From Geosiphon pyriformis (taxonomy: Eukaryota > Glomeromycota > Glomeromycetes > Archaeosporales > Geosiphonaceae), in assembly GCA_016748015.1 (NCBI GenBank), contig JAAOMT010000697.1, positions 124,001 to 188,000 on the forward strand: DNA of 64,000 nt. The letters are read 5' to 3'. The stretch's first letter is position 1, and every line of letters begins with the position of its first letter. Under the pieces are notes generated by a model, which ran no database searches, had not been told where the DNA came from, and was given only the letters and a program-made list of their open reading frames with translations. Below, one piece after another: positions 47,249 through 58,515 of this stretch. A program made the position numbers and the translations under genes.

Positions 47249-47936
47249 TAATCTCCTCCTCAAGACTGAGCTCTGTCGAAGTCCAAGTACTATCTGTGAT
47301 ATTAAGATAGTGATCCAAAATAATTGAAGTAATCTGGTCTGAAAATTGTTGAAATTTCAGTTCTGTGAGTTTGCCAATGTATTGGACTTTCATTGGTTGC
47401 AGTATTGGATTTTGTAGAACATTTTCACAAGTATTAAACAAATCATAGAGTCTAAAAGCTGCTCTAAGTTTGTAGTGAGTGTTTGTTGGTCTAGCTGCTG
47501 TTTTGAATTCATTATGAGTTTGTTTTTGTATAGCTTTAGGAGTGAGATTTGTTGTTTCAAGTTCCAGTTTTTGTTCATAAAGTGTCTTTCTAATGTGAAA
47601 GTATTTATAGATAGGGGTGTGTTTATTGTTTTGTTCATTGAAAAGTAGTAGAAGTTTTTGTTGCATTGTAGCATTTGGTGAAATGTCAATAGGAGCAATT
47701 AAAAGATTTTCTTCCAGTGCTTGCTTCAAAAGTCTTGGTAACTTATTTTCAGAGTGACTTTTTGTTTTTCTTCTATAAGAGTGATAGTTCTGTAAATAAT
47801 TTACTACTGAGACTGTGGTTTCTTTCTAAATGTAATTAATTTGACTTCTATTAATTGTTATGGATAAGTTAGGAAGTGTTTTTAAGGTTAACATTAACTT
47901 TTGGGATATTTGTTGAATATTTTGGGGAATAATCAT
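47229..47936 (-). pseudogene. LTR element 2 ORF3, one stop
   Basis: Homologue of the intact ORF3 at 37850-38569. Starts MIIPQNIQQISQKLMLTLKT, has one in-frame stop in QINYI*KET near 47827, then runs open through YFHIRKTLYEQKLELE, ARPTNTHYKLRAAFRLYDLF and NPILQPMKVQYIGKLTELKF to a stop inside the 3' LTR. Conservation of length and position in two independent insertions shows that it is a true part of the element. Confidence 0.75.
47249..47262 (-). promoter_or_regulatory. Polypurine tract of LTR element 2
   Basis: On the minus strand GAGGAGGAGATTA directly precedes the 3' LTR, in the position of the plus-strand primer. It lies inside the coding frame of ORF3. Element 1 has GAGAAGAAGGTTA at the same place (37882-37894). 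Confidence 0.75.
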
Positions 47937-48081
47937 GATAAAATTGACTAATTATGAAAAGGAAAAATAAAGAAAATTATTTTTGAATATGGAGTTTTTA
48001 TTTGTTTTTGGGTTTGGGTGTTTTTTGTAATTATTTATTATTTTTTGTCTTTGTGTTTTTATTAAAGAATTATTGTAAAAT

Positions 48082-49440
48082 TTAAGTGTTCAAGTTTGGT
48101 TGTTGTTCTATTATAATTATTGGTTCTAAATTTCGGGGAATATCTTCAGGATTAATTAAAGAGGAATGTGTACCAATTTGTGGAATTAATGGTTCAAGAT
48201 TGTTTCTGGAATGATAGTGTTTTAATCTGTCTCTATGTGCAACTTTTGCTAGTATTTTGTCATCAAGTCTTAACTTGTATGATAGAATTTCGTGAATATA
48301 AAATGGTCCATCCCATTTATGTTCAAATTTTCCACTCCATTGTTTTCAGCCTTAGTTCTGTATAAGAGAACTTTATTTCTAACTTTAAATTCATTAGTTA
48401 TGAGTGGTAATTTGTTGTCATGTCTTTCTTTTTGTTGAGCTTGGGAATGTTCAATATGAGTTGCTATTATTCTTCTTTTTCCTTCCAGTGTACTAAGAAG
48501 AGTGTAGGCTCTTCTTTGGAGTGTTTCTTGAAAGTTTTTTTCATTGATTGGTTGCACTGGGTATGTTTCCACTGTGAAATTAATTGGTAATGTTGCTGTC
48601 CTTCCATAAGTACAGTCAAATGGTGTGTGTTTTATAATATCTTGTTTTAGTGTTCTGTATGCTAATAATACTGATGGAATAAAGATATCCCATTCCTGCT
48701 CAAAATCTGTTGAGACTTTGGCCAATGATTCACACAATGTTCTGTTGAAATGTTTTATAAGTTCATTTGTTTGAGAGTGATAAGACGATAATAGAGGTCT
48801 TTTGACATTGAATTGTTCCCAAATTTTTTGTATTAAGTTGTTCACAAAATGTGTTCCTTGATCAGATAAAAGTTCAATTGGACATCCATATCTACAAATA
48901 ATGTCTTCATAGATGAAATTTGCTACTGATTTTGCATCTGCTCTTTGGATGGTTCTAGCTTCAGGCCATTTGGTAAGATAATCTACTGCTACTGCAATAT
49001 AGCAATTTCCTTGGGTTGTAATAGATAATGGTCTGATTAAATCAATTCCAAATCTGTTAAATGGTTATCCAACTTTGATTGGATTTAAAGGTTCTGTGGG
49101 GCAAGTTTCTCCTCTTCTTTGACAACTATCACAAGATTCTACATATTGTCAAATGTTTTTTTGCATGTAAGGCCAAAAATAATGTTCAAGAGTTTTTTAA
49201 ATTGTTCCATCTCTTCCCAAGTGTGCTGAAGACAGATCTGTGTGCATGTTATATAAAATTGTTTTTTTTTTATTTTCCTGTACTAATCTGAGTGGTTGGT
49301 TTGGGTTTTTACGATTTTTGTAATAAATTTTGTTGTGGTGTATAAAATATTGTTTGGATTGGTGTTGTAATCGATGTTTTTCACTTGGGGACCAATTTTC
49401 TGGCATGGTAAGAGTCTCCAAATAGTTTTTGATGTTGTTG
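48082..49440 (-). pseudogene. LTR element 2 integrase and pol C-terminus
   Basis: Frame pieces from METLTMPENWSPSEKHRLQH through a Cys pair (ESCDSCQRRG) to the core: GIDLIRPLS, YIAVAVDYLTKWPEA with the first Asp, ELLSDQGTHFVNNL with the second Asp, then YHSQTNELIKHFNRTLCESL, where Lys stands at the place of the third catalytic residue, Glu. The C-terminus (VRNKVLLYRTKA, ILAKVAHRDRLKHY) ends with TAA at 48082-48084. Stops and at least one shift are present. Confidence 0.85.
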
Positions 49441-49499
49441 TAGTTTTCTGGATCTATTGTTGTTGATTTTGTTGTTTGTTCTACTATTAAGTTTGTTGG

Positions 49500-49960
49500 T
49501 GTTGATGTTGGTATTAATATTGTCTCATCTTTGAGAGACTGTCAACATTAGTGTGTATTTTTCCTGGTTTGTGGTGTACAATATATTTGTAGTCTGCTAA
49601 GAAGTTATTCCATCGAGACTGTTTGGCATTTTGTTCAGTTTTCTTTTTATTGAGCCATTTGAGACCAATATTGTCAGTTATGATGTCAAATTCTTTTTCA
49701 TACTTCAAATATTGTTAAAAATGTTTAAAAACCCAGATGACTGTGGCAGCTTCTAATTCAGTTGAGCCATATTTTAGTTCTGTTGGTTTGAGTGTTCTAC
49801 TAGTATAGGCGATGACTTGTTCTTACCCATTTTCATTCAATTGTAATAAGATGATACCAAATGCTATTTGTGAAGCATTAGTGGCTAATTGGAACCATTT
49901 GTTGAAATCTGGGTAAGCAAGAACTGGGGCTGTTGTCAATTTTGTTTTGAGAGTTTCAAA
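49500..49960 (-). pseudogene. LTR element 2 RNase H
   Basis: Pieces ASQIAFGIILLQLNENG, VIAYTSRTLKPTELKYGSTE, then FDIITDNIGLKWLNKKK and HHKPGKIHTNVDSLSKM, typical of gypsy RNase H (family TD..L and H.PG.N..AD.LSR). The A-to-V change at NVDSLS fits a transition. Confidence 0.8.
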
Positions 49961-50149
49961 AGCTTTTTGTTGTTCTTTAGTCCATTTGTATGGCACGTTT
50001 TTGTTGGTAAGATAATTGAGTAATTTGGCAATTTCTGAGAATCCTTTTATGAATTTTTGATAGTAAGAGACTAGTCTTACAAATCCTCATAGTTCTGTAG
50101 TATTTCTGAAAGGTTGAAAGTTTTTGACAGCACTGATTGTTTCTGGGTT

Positions 50150-50935
50150 TGGTTTGACTCCATTTTTACTAACTATGTGTCCAAGAAAGATCAAGCTTGT
50201 TTTTCTAAAGTGACATTTTTCAATGTTTAACTTTAATCTTGCTTTCTGTAATCATTGAAAAACTTCTCATAGGTGAATAAAGCTTGGTAAATATACATCA
50301 GTGTCATCAAGATAGACAACTACTGATTGCCACAAGAGCCCTTTATATACAACATCCATGAGTCACTAAAATGTTGCTGGTGTATTGCAGAGTCCAAAAA
50401 GCATAACATTGAACTCATAGTTTCCTTTTTGGATGGTAAATGCTGTTTTGGGTCAGTCTTTTGGGTCCATTTCGACTTGCCAGTATCCACTTTCCAAGTC
50501 CAAAGTTGAGAAGAACTTGGCTTTTTCTAAAGCATCTAACATGTCATCAATTCTTGGAAGAAGGTAGGCATCTCCAATTATCACACTGTTCAATTGGCGA
50601 TAGTCAACACAAAATCTGATTTTTCCATTTTTCTTTTTGATAAGGACTACTGGTGAGGCCCAAAGACTTCTTAATAGTTGAATCAATCCATTATTAAGCA
50701 TTCTCTGAACTTCTTCTCTGATGAATTGGTGACTGGCAGGTGGCACTCTGTAAACTTGCTGATGTTTTGGTGGAGCATTTCCTGTATGGATCTGATGTTG
50801 AATAATATCCATTTTTCTCAGGTTATTGTTGTCTTTTGCAAATATATCTGCAAATTCAGCTATCAATTGTTTCAATTGTCTTTGTTGTTGAGGTTCTAAG
50901 GAACCCATGTTGATTCGAAAGAGTTTTTTTTCCAA
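50150..50935 (-). pseudogene. LTR element 2 reverse transcriptase
   Basis: Open from 50935 to 50453: EVQRMLNNGLIQLLRSLWAS, PVVLIKKKNGKIRFCVDYRQ, LNSVIIGDAYLLPRIDDML and FSTLDLESGYWQVEMDPKD. A stop follows, then YEFNVMLFGLCNTPATF and VVVYLDDTDVY with both catalytic Asp present. Confidence 0.9.
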
Positions 50936-51339
50936 AAGATGGTAGTTTTCAGTAATGTAAATAATATTTGGATTTGGGAGTAGAGTATGCTTTACAATTT
51001 CGATAAAATTAGAAACAATTTGAGGGTTTTTATCTTGAAAAATATTGCTGTGTATGATTTCAATCTCTAATTTATTTAATAAGACAATAGGGTAATTATT
51101 GGGGTTGTAGAATGTAATTCAAAATTTTTTCATTCCTTTGGAAATATAAATATTTGGAATTGAGATTTCATGCTTCAAACAGATTTGTTTATTGGATTCA
51201 AAGATTTGTTGGGTAGTAGTGGGTTTTGAGCAAGTGTAAATTTCGTGATGTTCTCCAAAAGGTGAAATAGTAATTGGTTGAGGAAGTTGAAAAATCTGGT
51301 GAGATTCATTTTGTATTTTAAGGGCTATATTTACTGAAA

Positions 51340-51685
51340 CTGTAAATCATCCAGTTGAACCAAAACCTTGAGTTCTTCTTTCACTTTTTTCCAATTGTTC
51401 TCTGTTGTTAACTGATCGTAGACCCGAAATATTGATTAAGGGTAAGTAAATTGCTTGAGCAATTTTTTCAGCATGTTCAATCTTGAATGGTTTGTCTGTT
51501 TCATTCTGCAACATAATGGTAATGTCTCCAATATATTCTGCATCTATAACTCCTCCTCTAATATTAATTCCTTTGCTTGTCAATAATGATCTGGAGGCAA
51601 TTTGAACCATTGCTCTAGGTGGAATTTCAAGAGCAATTTTGAGATTGATTTTTGTCAAAGACTTTGGTTGAATAACCAAAGTATC
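51340..51685 (-). pseudogene. LTR element 2 dUTPase-like domain
   Basis: Reads VQIASRSLLTSKGINIRGGV, IDAEYIGDITIMLQN and FKIEHAEKIAQAIYLPLI. This matches motifs of trimeric dUTPases: RSGLA-like RSLLTSK, GVID..Y.GDI, and KIAQ.I. dUTPase lowers dUTP and so uracil in DNA; some retroviruses carry it in pol. Here it lies between protease and RT. The frame is separated from the upstream pol frame by a 1-bp deletion near 51685, where element 1 is continuous. Confidence 0.75.
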
Positions 51686-52712
51686 TTTTCTGGGTATTTT
51701 AGGTCATATCTGGCATCAATTTCATGTGCTTTTTCTGGTCTGATTCCTTGGCCATAGTTGTCAAAATATTTAAGTTGTAGAGGTGATTGCTTTTCAAGGA
51801 GATAAATGAAGGTGGTTGGTAGTTCTTCTACTAGTTCAGATACTCCAAATTCGATTTCATTTTTATCATTCTCATTTGGCAGAGGAATGCTAAGAGCATA
51901 GTATTCTAAACACCATTGGTCATCACAAGGCATGATGTATTCTTCACATAATTGAATGTTCATTTGCTCTAATTGTTGAATTTGAGCTTCTTTGGTCAGA
52001 TATGTGTGGCTTGCAATTTGGTGATATGTTTCTGCTTCATCTTCATAATCAAATCCAGCTAATTCCATGGTATACTCAATGTATTTAGCTTCTTTTATTT
52101 GACAGACATTTTTTTAAGTGGCTCTATTGATCAATGCTATTGCTAGGTCAAAAATCATTTCAGCATTATAAGGGTAGTGGTAAAGTTTATTGAGAGCACT
52201 GTTGTATGCTGTATCAAATAGTGTTCCTCTTCTGACTTTTTCCGAAATTAATAGAGCATATTAACAGATTTGATCACATACTTTTCTTTTCATTGCAACA
52301 TCAATCCAGTTGCATTCTTCTGATAACATATCTCCACATGTAAAGCAAGGTGTGTTGTCCTATTTTCCACTTCTTTTTGGAGATCCAAATCGTTCTCTAT
52401 GGCATGCTTTGCAAAAATAACAGGTATGAGTTTCATATTTCTCTTCTGGAGAAATACATGCTCCCATTGATGAAAGTTTCTTGTTGCAATCTTTGTATTT
52501 GAGTGGAATATAAGGTGGTTGTTTCCATGGTTCTGGTGTAGAATATCTAACTTTCTTTTATCCTCTTGATTCTTCAAAAATCTCCTGTTCTGTTTCTTCA
52601 GCCCAATTAGATGTTGATCCAAGAGCCATGTAGGTTTTAGTAAGTGGCATTTCTTTCTCCTCTTCAAATTCAAATACTGGGGCTTTTTCTGATTGTTTGT
52701 TAAAAGTACCAC
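51655..52712 (-). pseudogene. LTR element 2 protease-dUTPase linker, Cys-rich
   Basis: Two main frames. 52068-51655 reads ELAGFDYEDEAETYHQIASH and YIMPCDDQWCLEYYALSIPL. The preceding segment has many Cys/His pairs (GACMSPEEKYETHTCYFCKA-type around 52460-52380, and CFTCGDM around 52350). No standard retroelement domain is recognised; it may be a zinc-binding insertion specific to this family. Confidence 0.55.
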
Positions 52713-53040
52713 AAGTAACAGGTACTATGGTGTATTGTCCTTGGTATGAGATTTTTAATTCCTGAGTTTCCCAGTCCAAGTTTGCATTGGTTTTAAGAAG
52801 CCAATCATTTCCGACCAAAGCTTGGTATTGGGGTGCATCCATAACTAGAACTTTGACTGGAATGATGATTCCATCAATAGTGAATGGAAAATTGTCAATT
52901 TTTTCTACTGGTGTCTTTTTCATACCATCTGCTATAACAATTACAGTTTGGGCTGGTCTGTCAACAGTTCTTTGAAGCTGTTGTATTAACTGGTAAGTGA
53001 TAATACTTCCAGCTGATCCACTGTCTAGAATTAGTCAGAT
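52558..53040 (-). pseudogene. LTR element 2 aspartic protease
   Basis: The active-site motif LILDSGSAGSIITYQL lies at about 53035-52988 just after a stop. The domain continues VIVIADGMKKTPVEKI, VLVMDAPQYQALVGNDWLLK and NANLDWETQELKISY, matching retropepsins of gypsy elements. Confidence 0.85.
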
Positions 53041-55119
53041 GGGTTTTTCTTCTACTGTAGCTTCAGTGTACATGGCAGTGATAGCTTTTTGTTCATTAAC
53101 TGCTGCATTACTAAGCAAGAATGGTGATTCATTTGCTTTAAATTCGAATGGAAATATATCTGAAAGGTTGGCATTTTGGGCAATTTGAGCTGGTGGAATA
53201 GTGTTGTTGGAAGGGTTTGATTTGGGTGCTACAACTTTACCTTCAGAAAGTACAGATTGTTGAAAATCCGATTCCTCTGGTATTGTAAGATAACTGGATT
53301 GAGTGTAATAGTAATTGGGTCTTTGCTGACCAGAATTTTGGGAAACCAATTGGTTATTTGGATTAATTTTGTTGTTGTTATTCTGAAATTGATTTTGGAG
53401 TGTGAATTGGTTATGTTGAACCAATTTTCTTGCTGGTACTTGATATTGTTGAGTAGATGGTGTCTGATATTGCTAAATTGGTAAAGGTTGCTGATATTGT
53501 TGTTGAATTGGTTGTGGAGCTGGTTGATAATAGCTGTTTTGAATTTGTGGTTTCAGTGAATAATAAGTTGGTAATGGGGATTGGTAATAAGATTGTTGTG
53601 GTGAAAAGTAATGTTGATTACTCTTGTTATGTTGATCTCTTTGTAGTTTCCTGCAATCTCGTTTCCAGTGTCCTGAAATTCCACAATAGTGACAATTTTG
53701 AGATTGGTTGTTGGATGGTGATCCAAAGTTGTTTTGTTGCTGTGGTGGTTGATATTTTTGTAGTTGTTGCTGCTGTTGTTGCTGGTTTGTAAAATAGCTT
53801 TCAACCTTTTTTGTGAGTTGGTCTATCTTTTCTTCAGCTGCTGAGCTGGTTTCTCCAATAGCCAAGTTAACAAGTTTGGTGTGGTTCACTTCTTCCATAG
53901 CCATTTCATAATTCTTTGCATGTCTAATAGCAGTTGCTAAGTCTGCTGAAGCATGTGGATGGACTTTTTTAATCAGTTTGTCTTTTAACCCTGCTATAAA
54001 CTGATTCAGAATTTGAGCATCAGAATAGTAGTCATTGGTTTCCAATTGTCAAATTTGTCTGAAAAGTTTGTTGAATCTTCCAAAATAAATCATAACAGTT
54101 TCAGATGTTTCTTGCTTAATATTGTGAAAGTGGTTTTTGAGAGTGATAGAAGTGTTGTTGTCAGTGAATTGTTGTAGAAAAGCATTTTTGAATGCTTGCC
54201 AGTTTTTAAATGGTTCTTCTAAGTTTTTAAACCATTCTTCTGCAGTTCCTTAGAGAAAGTATGAAATTGCTTTGAGCATTCTTGCTGCATTCCAACTATT
54301 TGCATCTTCTGCTTTTTGAACTTTGTCAAGCCATTCTTGAGGACTGGTATTATTATCTTTACCCGTGAATTCTGGAATTTTTGCAATATAAGCAGTTGCC
54401 ATTTCTTTTTCATTTTCTGTGGCTTCTTCTGGTTCTGGTTTAGTTTCTTCACTTTTCAAGCTTTCTGAATGATTACTTTCGTTTTCCTGTAAATAATCAA
54501 TGATATTGGCACTTGTTTATATTGGTTCCTGTTGTTGAGTAAGATTTCTAGGTGACTGAAAATCTTCTGGTCTGGAGAAATGGTTAAGTGGTAAACTTGG
54601 TGTTTGTGATTGAACAAGTGAAATTGGAAATGGTGTAATAGAAAGTGGTAATTTGACACTGGTTCCTTGTTCAGGTGTTTGCAAGTGTTTGGCAGTTGTT
54701 TTTGGTAGTATTGAAGTGTTTGAAGTGGTTCTTGAGTATTGTTTCACTTTTTGTTTGCCTTTGTTGCTTGTCTCTGTTTTTGATTCAAAGTTAAAAGAAT
54801 ATTTGGGCTGTACTGGGTATTTTTCTTCACAGTACTCAATAATATTAAAATTAAGTTCTTGGAAGTAGGTAGCAAGTGTTTCACTGTTCAGGTCTTCTGT
54901 TCCCAATTGTGAATAGTGCACTAAATTATTGTAGAGGTTGCTTCTAACTTCTAAAATGTTGTAGTTTCCAAAAAGATAATTGTTGATACAATTTTCAATA
55001 TATTGGTATACTGATTTTTTGACAACTTCAATTCCGTCTGGGATGTTGAATTTTTGCTTGCAGTGGGTGTAAATTGACTGATGATACTCTAGAGTTGTTG
55101 TGTCTGGTGTGGTCGCCAC
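53040..55119 (-). pseudogene. LTR element 2 gag
   Basis: Starts MATTPDTTTLEYHQSIYTHC at 55119, with a TAA near 54517. Downstream in the same frame are AYIAKIPEFTGKDN and PQEWLDKVQKAEDANSWNAA (capsid start), then FGRFNKLFRQI, ILNQFIAGLKDKLIKKVHP and a CCHC knuckle C-HYCGISGHWKRDC at about 53690-53650. A Gln-rich tail follows. About four stops break the frame. It is fused in frame with the protease, so one gag-pol polyprotein is likely for the ancestor. Confidence 0.9.
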
Positions 55120-55147
55120 TTTGAATTTGTTGTTGCTGTGTTATTTC

Positions 55148-55164
55148 CATGGGAGAGCACCAAA
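55148..55164 (-). promoter_or_regulatory. Primer-binding site of LTR element 2
   Basis: Directly after the 5' LTR the minus strand reads TTTGGTGCTCTCCCATGG, with TGG two bases from the LTR. This is the usual form of a site that pairs with a tRNA 3' end (CCA). Which tRNA is used cannot be told without the tRNA set. Confidence 0.7.
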
Positions 55165-56144
55165 TGTTACTAGAGGTTTTTGGTCTCTTTTCTTGAATGT
55201 TGTAAATGTCTGTTGGTTGCAAATTCACATTTTCTAGAAGTAGTTGAACCTTCAATAACTGAATTTATCTTCAAATTATCTTCTATAATTTGAACTTGCT
55301 GGGCTTATAAGTGGAATGGCCAATTCCTTGCCAGTTACTTTATGTAGTTACATTGTAGTAAATGTCAACTCTTTTCCAGGAATTGCTCATCTGGAAGCTC
55401 ACTAAAAATGTGTAGTTACTTTGCTATAAAAGTCAACTTTTTTACAAAAATCTTGTTTGTAGGCTACCCTAATAATTATAATAAGAAAATAAAAGAAATG
55501 TAAAAGAAATTGAATTTTGTTAAGGGAAACGTTTTCTATCCAGGCCTGGAGTCACTAACAGTTTACTGAAATTGGTAGCTAATCAATTTCAAAATGTTAG
55601 TTGGGTTTTGGGGATTTTCCAAGTGCAATAATTAAAGAATTTGGTTTTTCAAATTATTTGATATTTTTTTTTTTTGTGTGTGTAGGAATGGTTCTAAGTG
55701 ATAAATCTAAAGTAAAATACATTTTCTTGAAGAGAAAAGCTCTTTTTTTATACAACTTGTTGTAGTACTAGTTTATGAACTTGCACTTTTTCTCTTTGCT
55801 CAAATTTTGGCAAACTAAAGATACATTTTGATGGACTACAAGTTATTTTGCTAAACTATTGATTAATTTGGGTGAACTATTCATAATTTCGGCGAATTTC
55901 TATAAATTTCGGCGAATTTTTTATAAATTTCGGCAAATTTCTGAATGTTACAAAGTTCAGGGTATTGTGTAATTTGATCATCCTACTTTTTGTTATACTA
56001 ATTGGATTATTTAATTGAATCATAATATGTGATAATTGATTAAATAATAAATGATAATTTGAAATGATATTAATATACTAATTAATTATAGGAATTATAA
56101 GAGTAATTTCATGCTAATTAATAGCTAAAATTCTACTGGTAATA
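55165..56144 (-). repeat. 5' LTR of LTR element 2
   Basis: 980 bp. Outer end TATTA instead of TGTTA (one transition), inner end TAACA. It contains an array of about seven TTTCGGCGAA-like units spaced about 18-20 bp (about 55800-55945). Confidence 0.95.
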
Positions 56145-57070
56145 CCATGCATGTTGACTAGGCTAATTCAGACAAAGAAGCATGGGATATAAGAGATCAT
56201 TATAGGGTGCTGCTCTACACACTGCCAATAAGAACTAATGTTCATAATATCTGGGACTTTGTTAAATCTGTAAGTAAGAAGACATGTGTCATTGATTGCC
56301 ATTCAGTTATATATGCTCGGATCAAATGTGCTGTTGTTTGTTTTAATTCTGCTGAATCATTAGATGCTGTCATAGGAACTACACTAGTGCTTAGAGGCAC
56401 TAATTTATGTTGGTCTAGTCTTATATCTACTAAATGTGCCAAGTGTGGAAAGCTGGGTCATATATTATTAAACTGTACTGAGAATGGAAAGATTTCTTTT
56501 AATAGCTTATTGTGTAGAGTGCTTTCAGATGCAGATAAAAGCAGACTGGCTGCAATATATGCCAAACAATCTGCTCTGGTTGCTCGTCCTGTTTTTTTTG
56601 GTGGTCTCTTTTGGGCTAAAGTAGCTGGTGGGTTTTCTTTTCTTCCTCTCTTTGGCCAGGTTGTTTCATTAAATATTGGCTTCTCTTTGGAAATGAAGCC
56701 ATTCTTACTGGTTGCAATGGAAATCAATGATAGATTTGCTATTCTTGAACACAGTTTTGCCAGCCTTACAAAGCATGTTGATATGCTGGCTAAGAAATTA
56801 AAAGCACCTGAGCCAATGGTTTCTCAGCTTAGCCTTAAATATCAGCTGTTGGTAACCCCTTTATCACAGAATCAAGAGATGAATATAGTAATGAGTAAAA
56901 GTTTAGGTGTGGTTATTGGTAGTAAAACTGTTGTGGAAGTGGTAATTTTTGATTTTTCTGTTATTGAAAAAATAGAGGACACTTTAAAAAATCTTGTAAT
57001 TATGATTATGAGCCTTTTGGCCAAAATGAACAATGCTGGTTTGGTTCTTATTGCTCTCTCTTCTCAATAA
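56145..57070 (+). pseudogene. LINE-B ORF1, C-terminal part
   Basis: Resumes after the CCAT duplication. From 56207 it reads MLLYTLPIRTNVHNIWDFVK openly to 57070. A CCHC knuckle (CAKCGKLGHILLNC, 56435-56476) is followed by AIYAKQSALVARPVFFGGLF and a C-terminal coiled-coil-like segment. Such ORF1 proteins bind the element's RNA. The part before 56207 has stops. Confidence 0.85.
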
Positions 57071-57083
57071 TGGAGCTAGTATA

Positions 57084-57790
57084 GAAGTTTGCTACATGTA
57101 ATGTTCAAGGTCTCAATATTTCTGTTAAGCAGGAAGACATTGTTTGTTGGCATAAAGAGTTCAGAAATATGGTATCTATTGTTATGGAAACAAAATTAAA
57201 GTCTAATATTAGGCCATAGATTATGAACAAATTTGATGGAGTGTGCATTTTCACATCTGGCCTAAATAATGGGTTTCTTGGGGCTGGAGTGGCAATAATT
57301 ATAAACAATTCTCTGGCTCGACATGTTTTCAAGATGGAGGAGGTTTCTGGTTGTGTTATTTTGGTGTGTTTTCTTTTTAAGGACAAGATTTTGGTCTTAA
57401 TTATTGGTTTGTATGCTTGTGCTTCTTCTGGTAACCAGTTTGGACAGGTGTCTGGTATTAATTTTTTCATAGCTTGGGTGGTTAACTCCAGTAGTTTTGT
57501 TGTTTTGAGTGGTAATTTCAATGAAGACAGATCTATGAAGAGTACAAGTTATAGATTTTGTTTGGGTCTAGGCTTAGTCAATTCTTTTGGTAGACATCCT
57601 TTAACTGGAGCTTCTACATGGAACAACTTGAGAGGTGTTAAGAAAGTTATTGATTACATCTTGATTAGTGAAATCTAATCTTGGTTGTGGCCAGTCATAA
57701 GGTTAACTCTGTGTCTGAATTTTTTAATACTGATCACAAAGCTGTCTTAGTCTCAGTGGGCTTGGGTGGGCTTTTAAATGTTTGTTTGGG
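57084..57790 (+). pseudogene. LINE-B APE-type endonuclease
   Basis: ATCNVQGLNISVKQEDIVCW, VSIVMETKLKS, then GAGVAIIINNSLARHVF, VVLSGNFNEDRSM, GASTWNNLRGVKKVIDYIL and TDHKAVLVSVG. All the usual blocks are present, with stops near 57078, 57218 and 57676. It would nick the target DNA for target-primed reverse transcription. Confidence 0.85.
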
Positions 57791-58515
57791 GGGTTTGCAC
57801 AAACAGGTAAGTAAGGATTGCTGGAGATTCAAGCTGAAAGACATAAATATTGATAGGTAAAAACATTTTATGAAGTGTTCTTCAGACAAATTTTTGAAGA
57901 AGTCAGTTGGTTTTTATGCCGCAGAACATAGAATATTCTTAAAAAGATGATGATTGATTCTGCTGATGAAACATTCTCCAAACTCTGGTTCAGTAAGTTT
58001 GAAGGTGTAAGGAACAAGTTATCTTCTAGGTTTCACAGGTTGGAGTTGTTAATGTTCAAAATTGTTATTAATTTAAATTCAAGTCTGGGTTTAAAGACTG
58101 ACTGCTTGGTTGGTATCTAAACAGGCATAGATAGGAAGGAGACATCCAAGATTCATATTATGATTGATAAGAGTGATAGAATTAAGAACATTTTATGTCA
58201 TATTTTGGTTGTCAAGAGAGGTTACCACAGATTTAAGTATCATGAATTTAGAGTTGTCAGGGATGATTCTATCAGGAAGGCCATGTTAAAATGCATGAAA
58301 AATTTTAGCTTAGATAAAGAATGAATGATAAGAAACATTCTAGATCAGTCTTTCAAAAAGGTGGTTCTTAATCATTTGATTGTTAATAATGAGCTTATCT
58401 TGGAGTCTCAGGCTGTCAAATCTTTAATTGATACTATTATAGAAAAGTAGACAAGAAAACATTTGGTCTCTAGTGCTCTGCTGAATCATTGGTCTGATTA
58501 ATATGCTTTTTTAGA
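57791..58515 (+). pseudogene. LINE-B linker between endonuclease and RT
   Basis: Broken coding sequence equivalent to 34861-35640 of LINE-A: both contain I.RNVL.....K and a VNNELILE-type segment. No intact frame longer than about 50 codons. Confidence 0.6.

Larger units (their letters stand above)
46257..56144 (-). mobile_element. LTR element 2, full-length Ty3/gypsy-like retrotransposon
   Basis: 9.9-kb minus-strand element with 5' LTR (55165-56144), PBS, gag, protease, dUTPase-like domain, RT, RNase H, integrase, ORF3, PPT and 3' LTR (46257-47248). The order RT-RNase H-integrase puts it in the Ty3/gypsy group. Gag and pol share one ancestral frame; a 1-bp loss near 51685 (against element 1) and numerous stops have broken it. 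It is inserted antisense in LINE-B ORF1 with a 4-bp target duplication. Confidence 0.95.
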
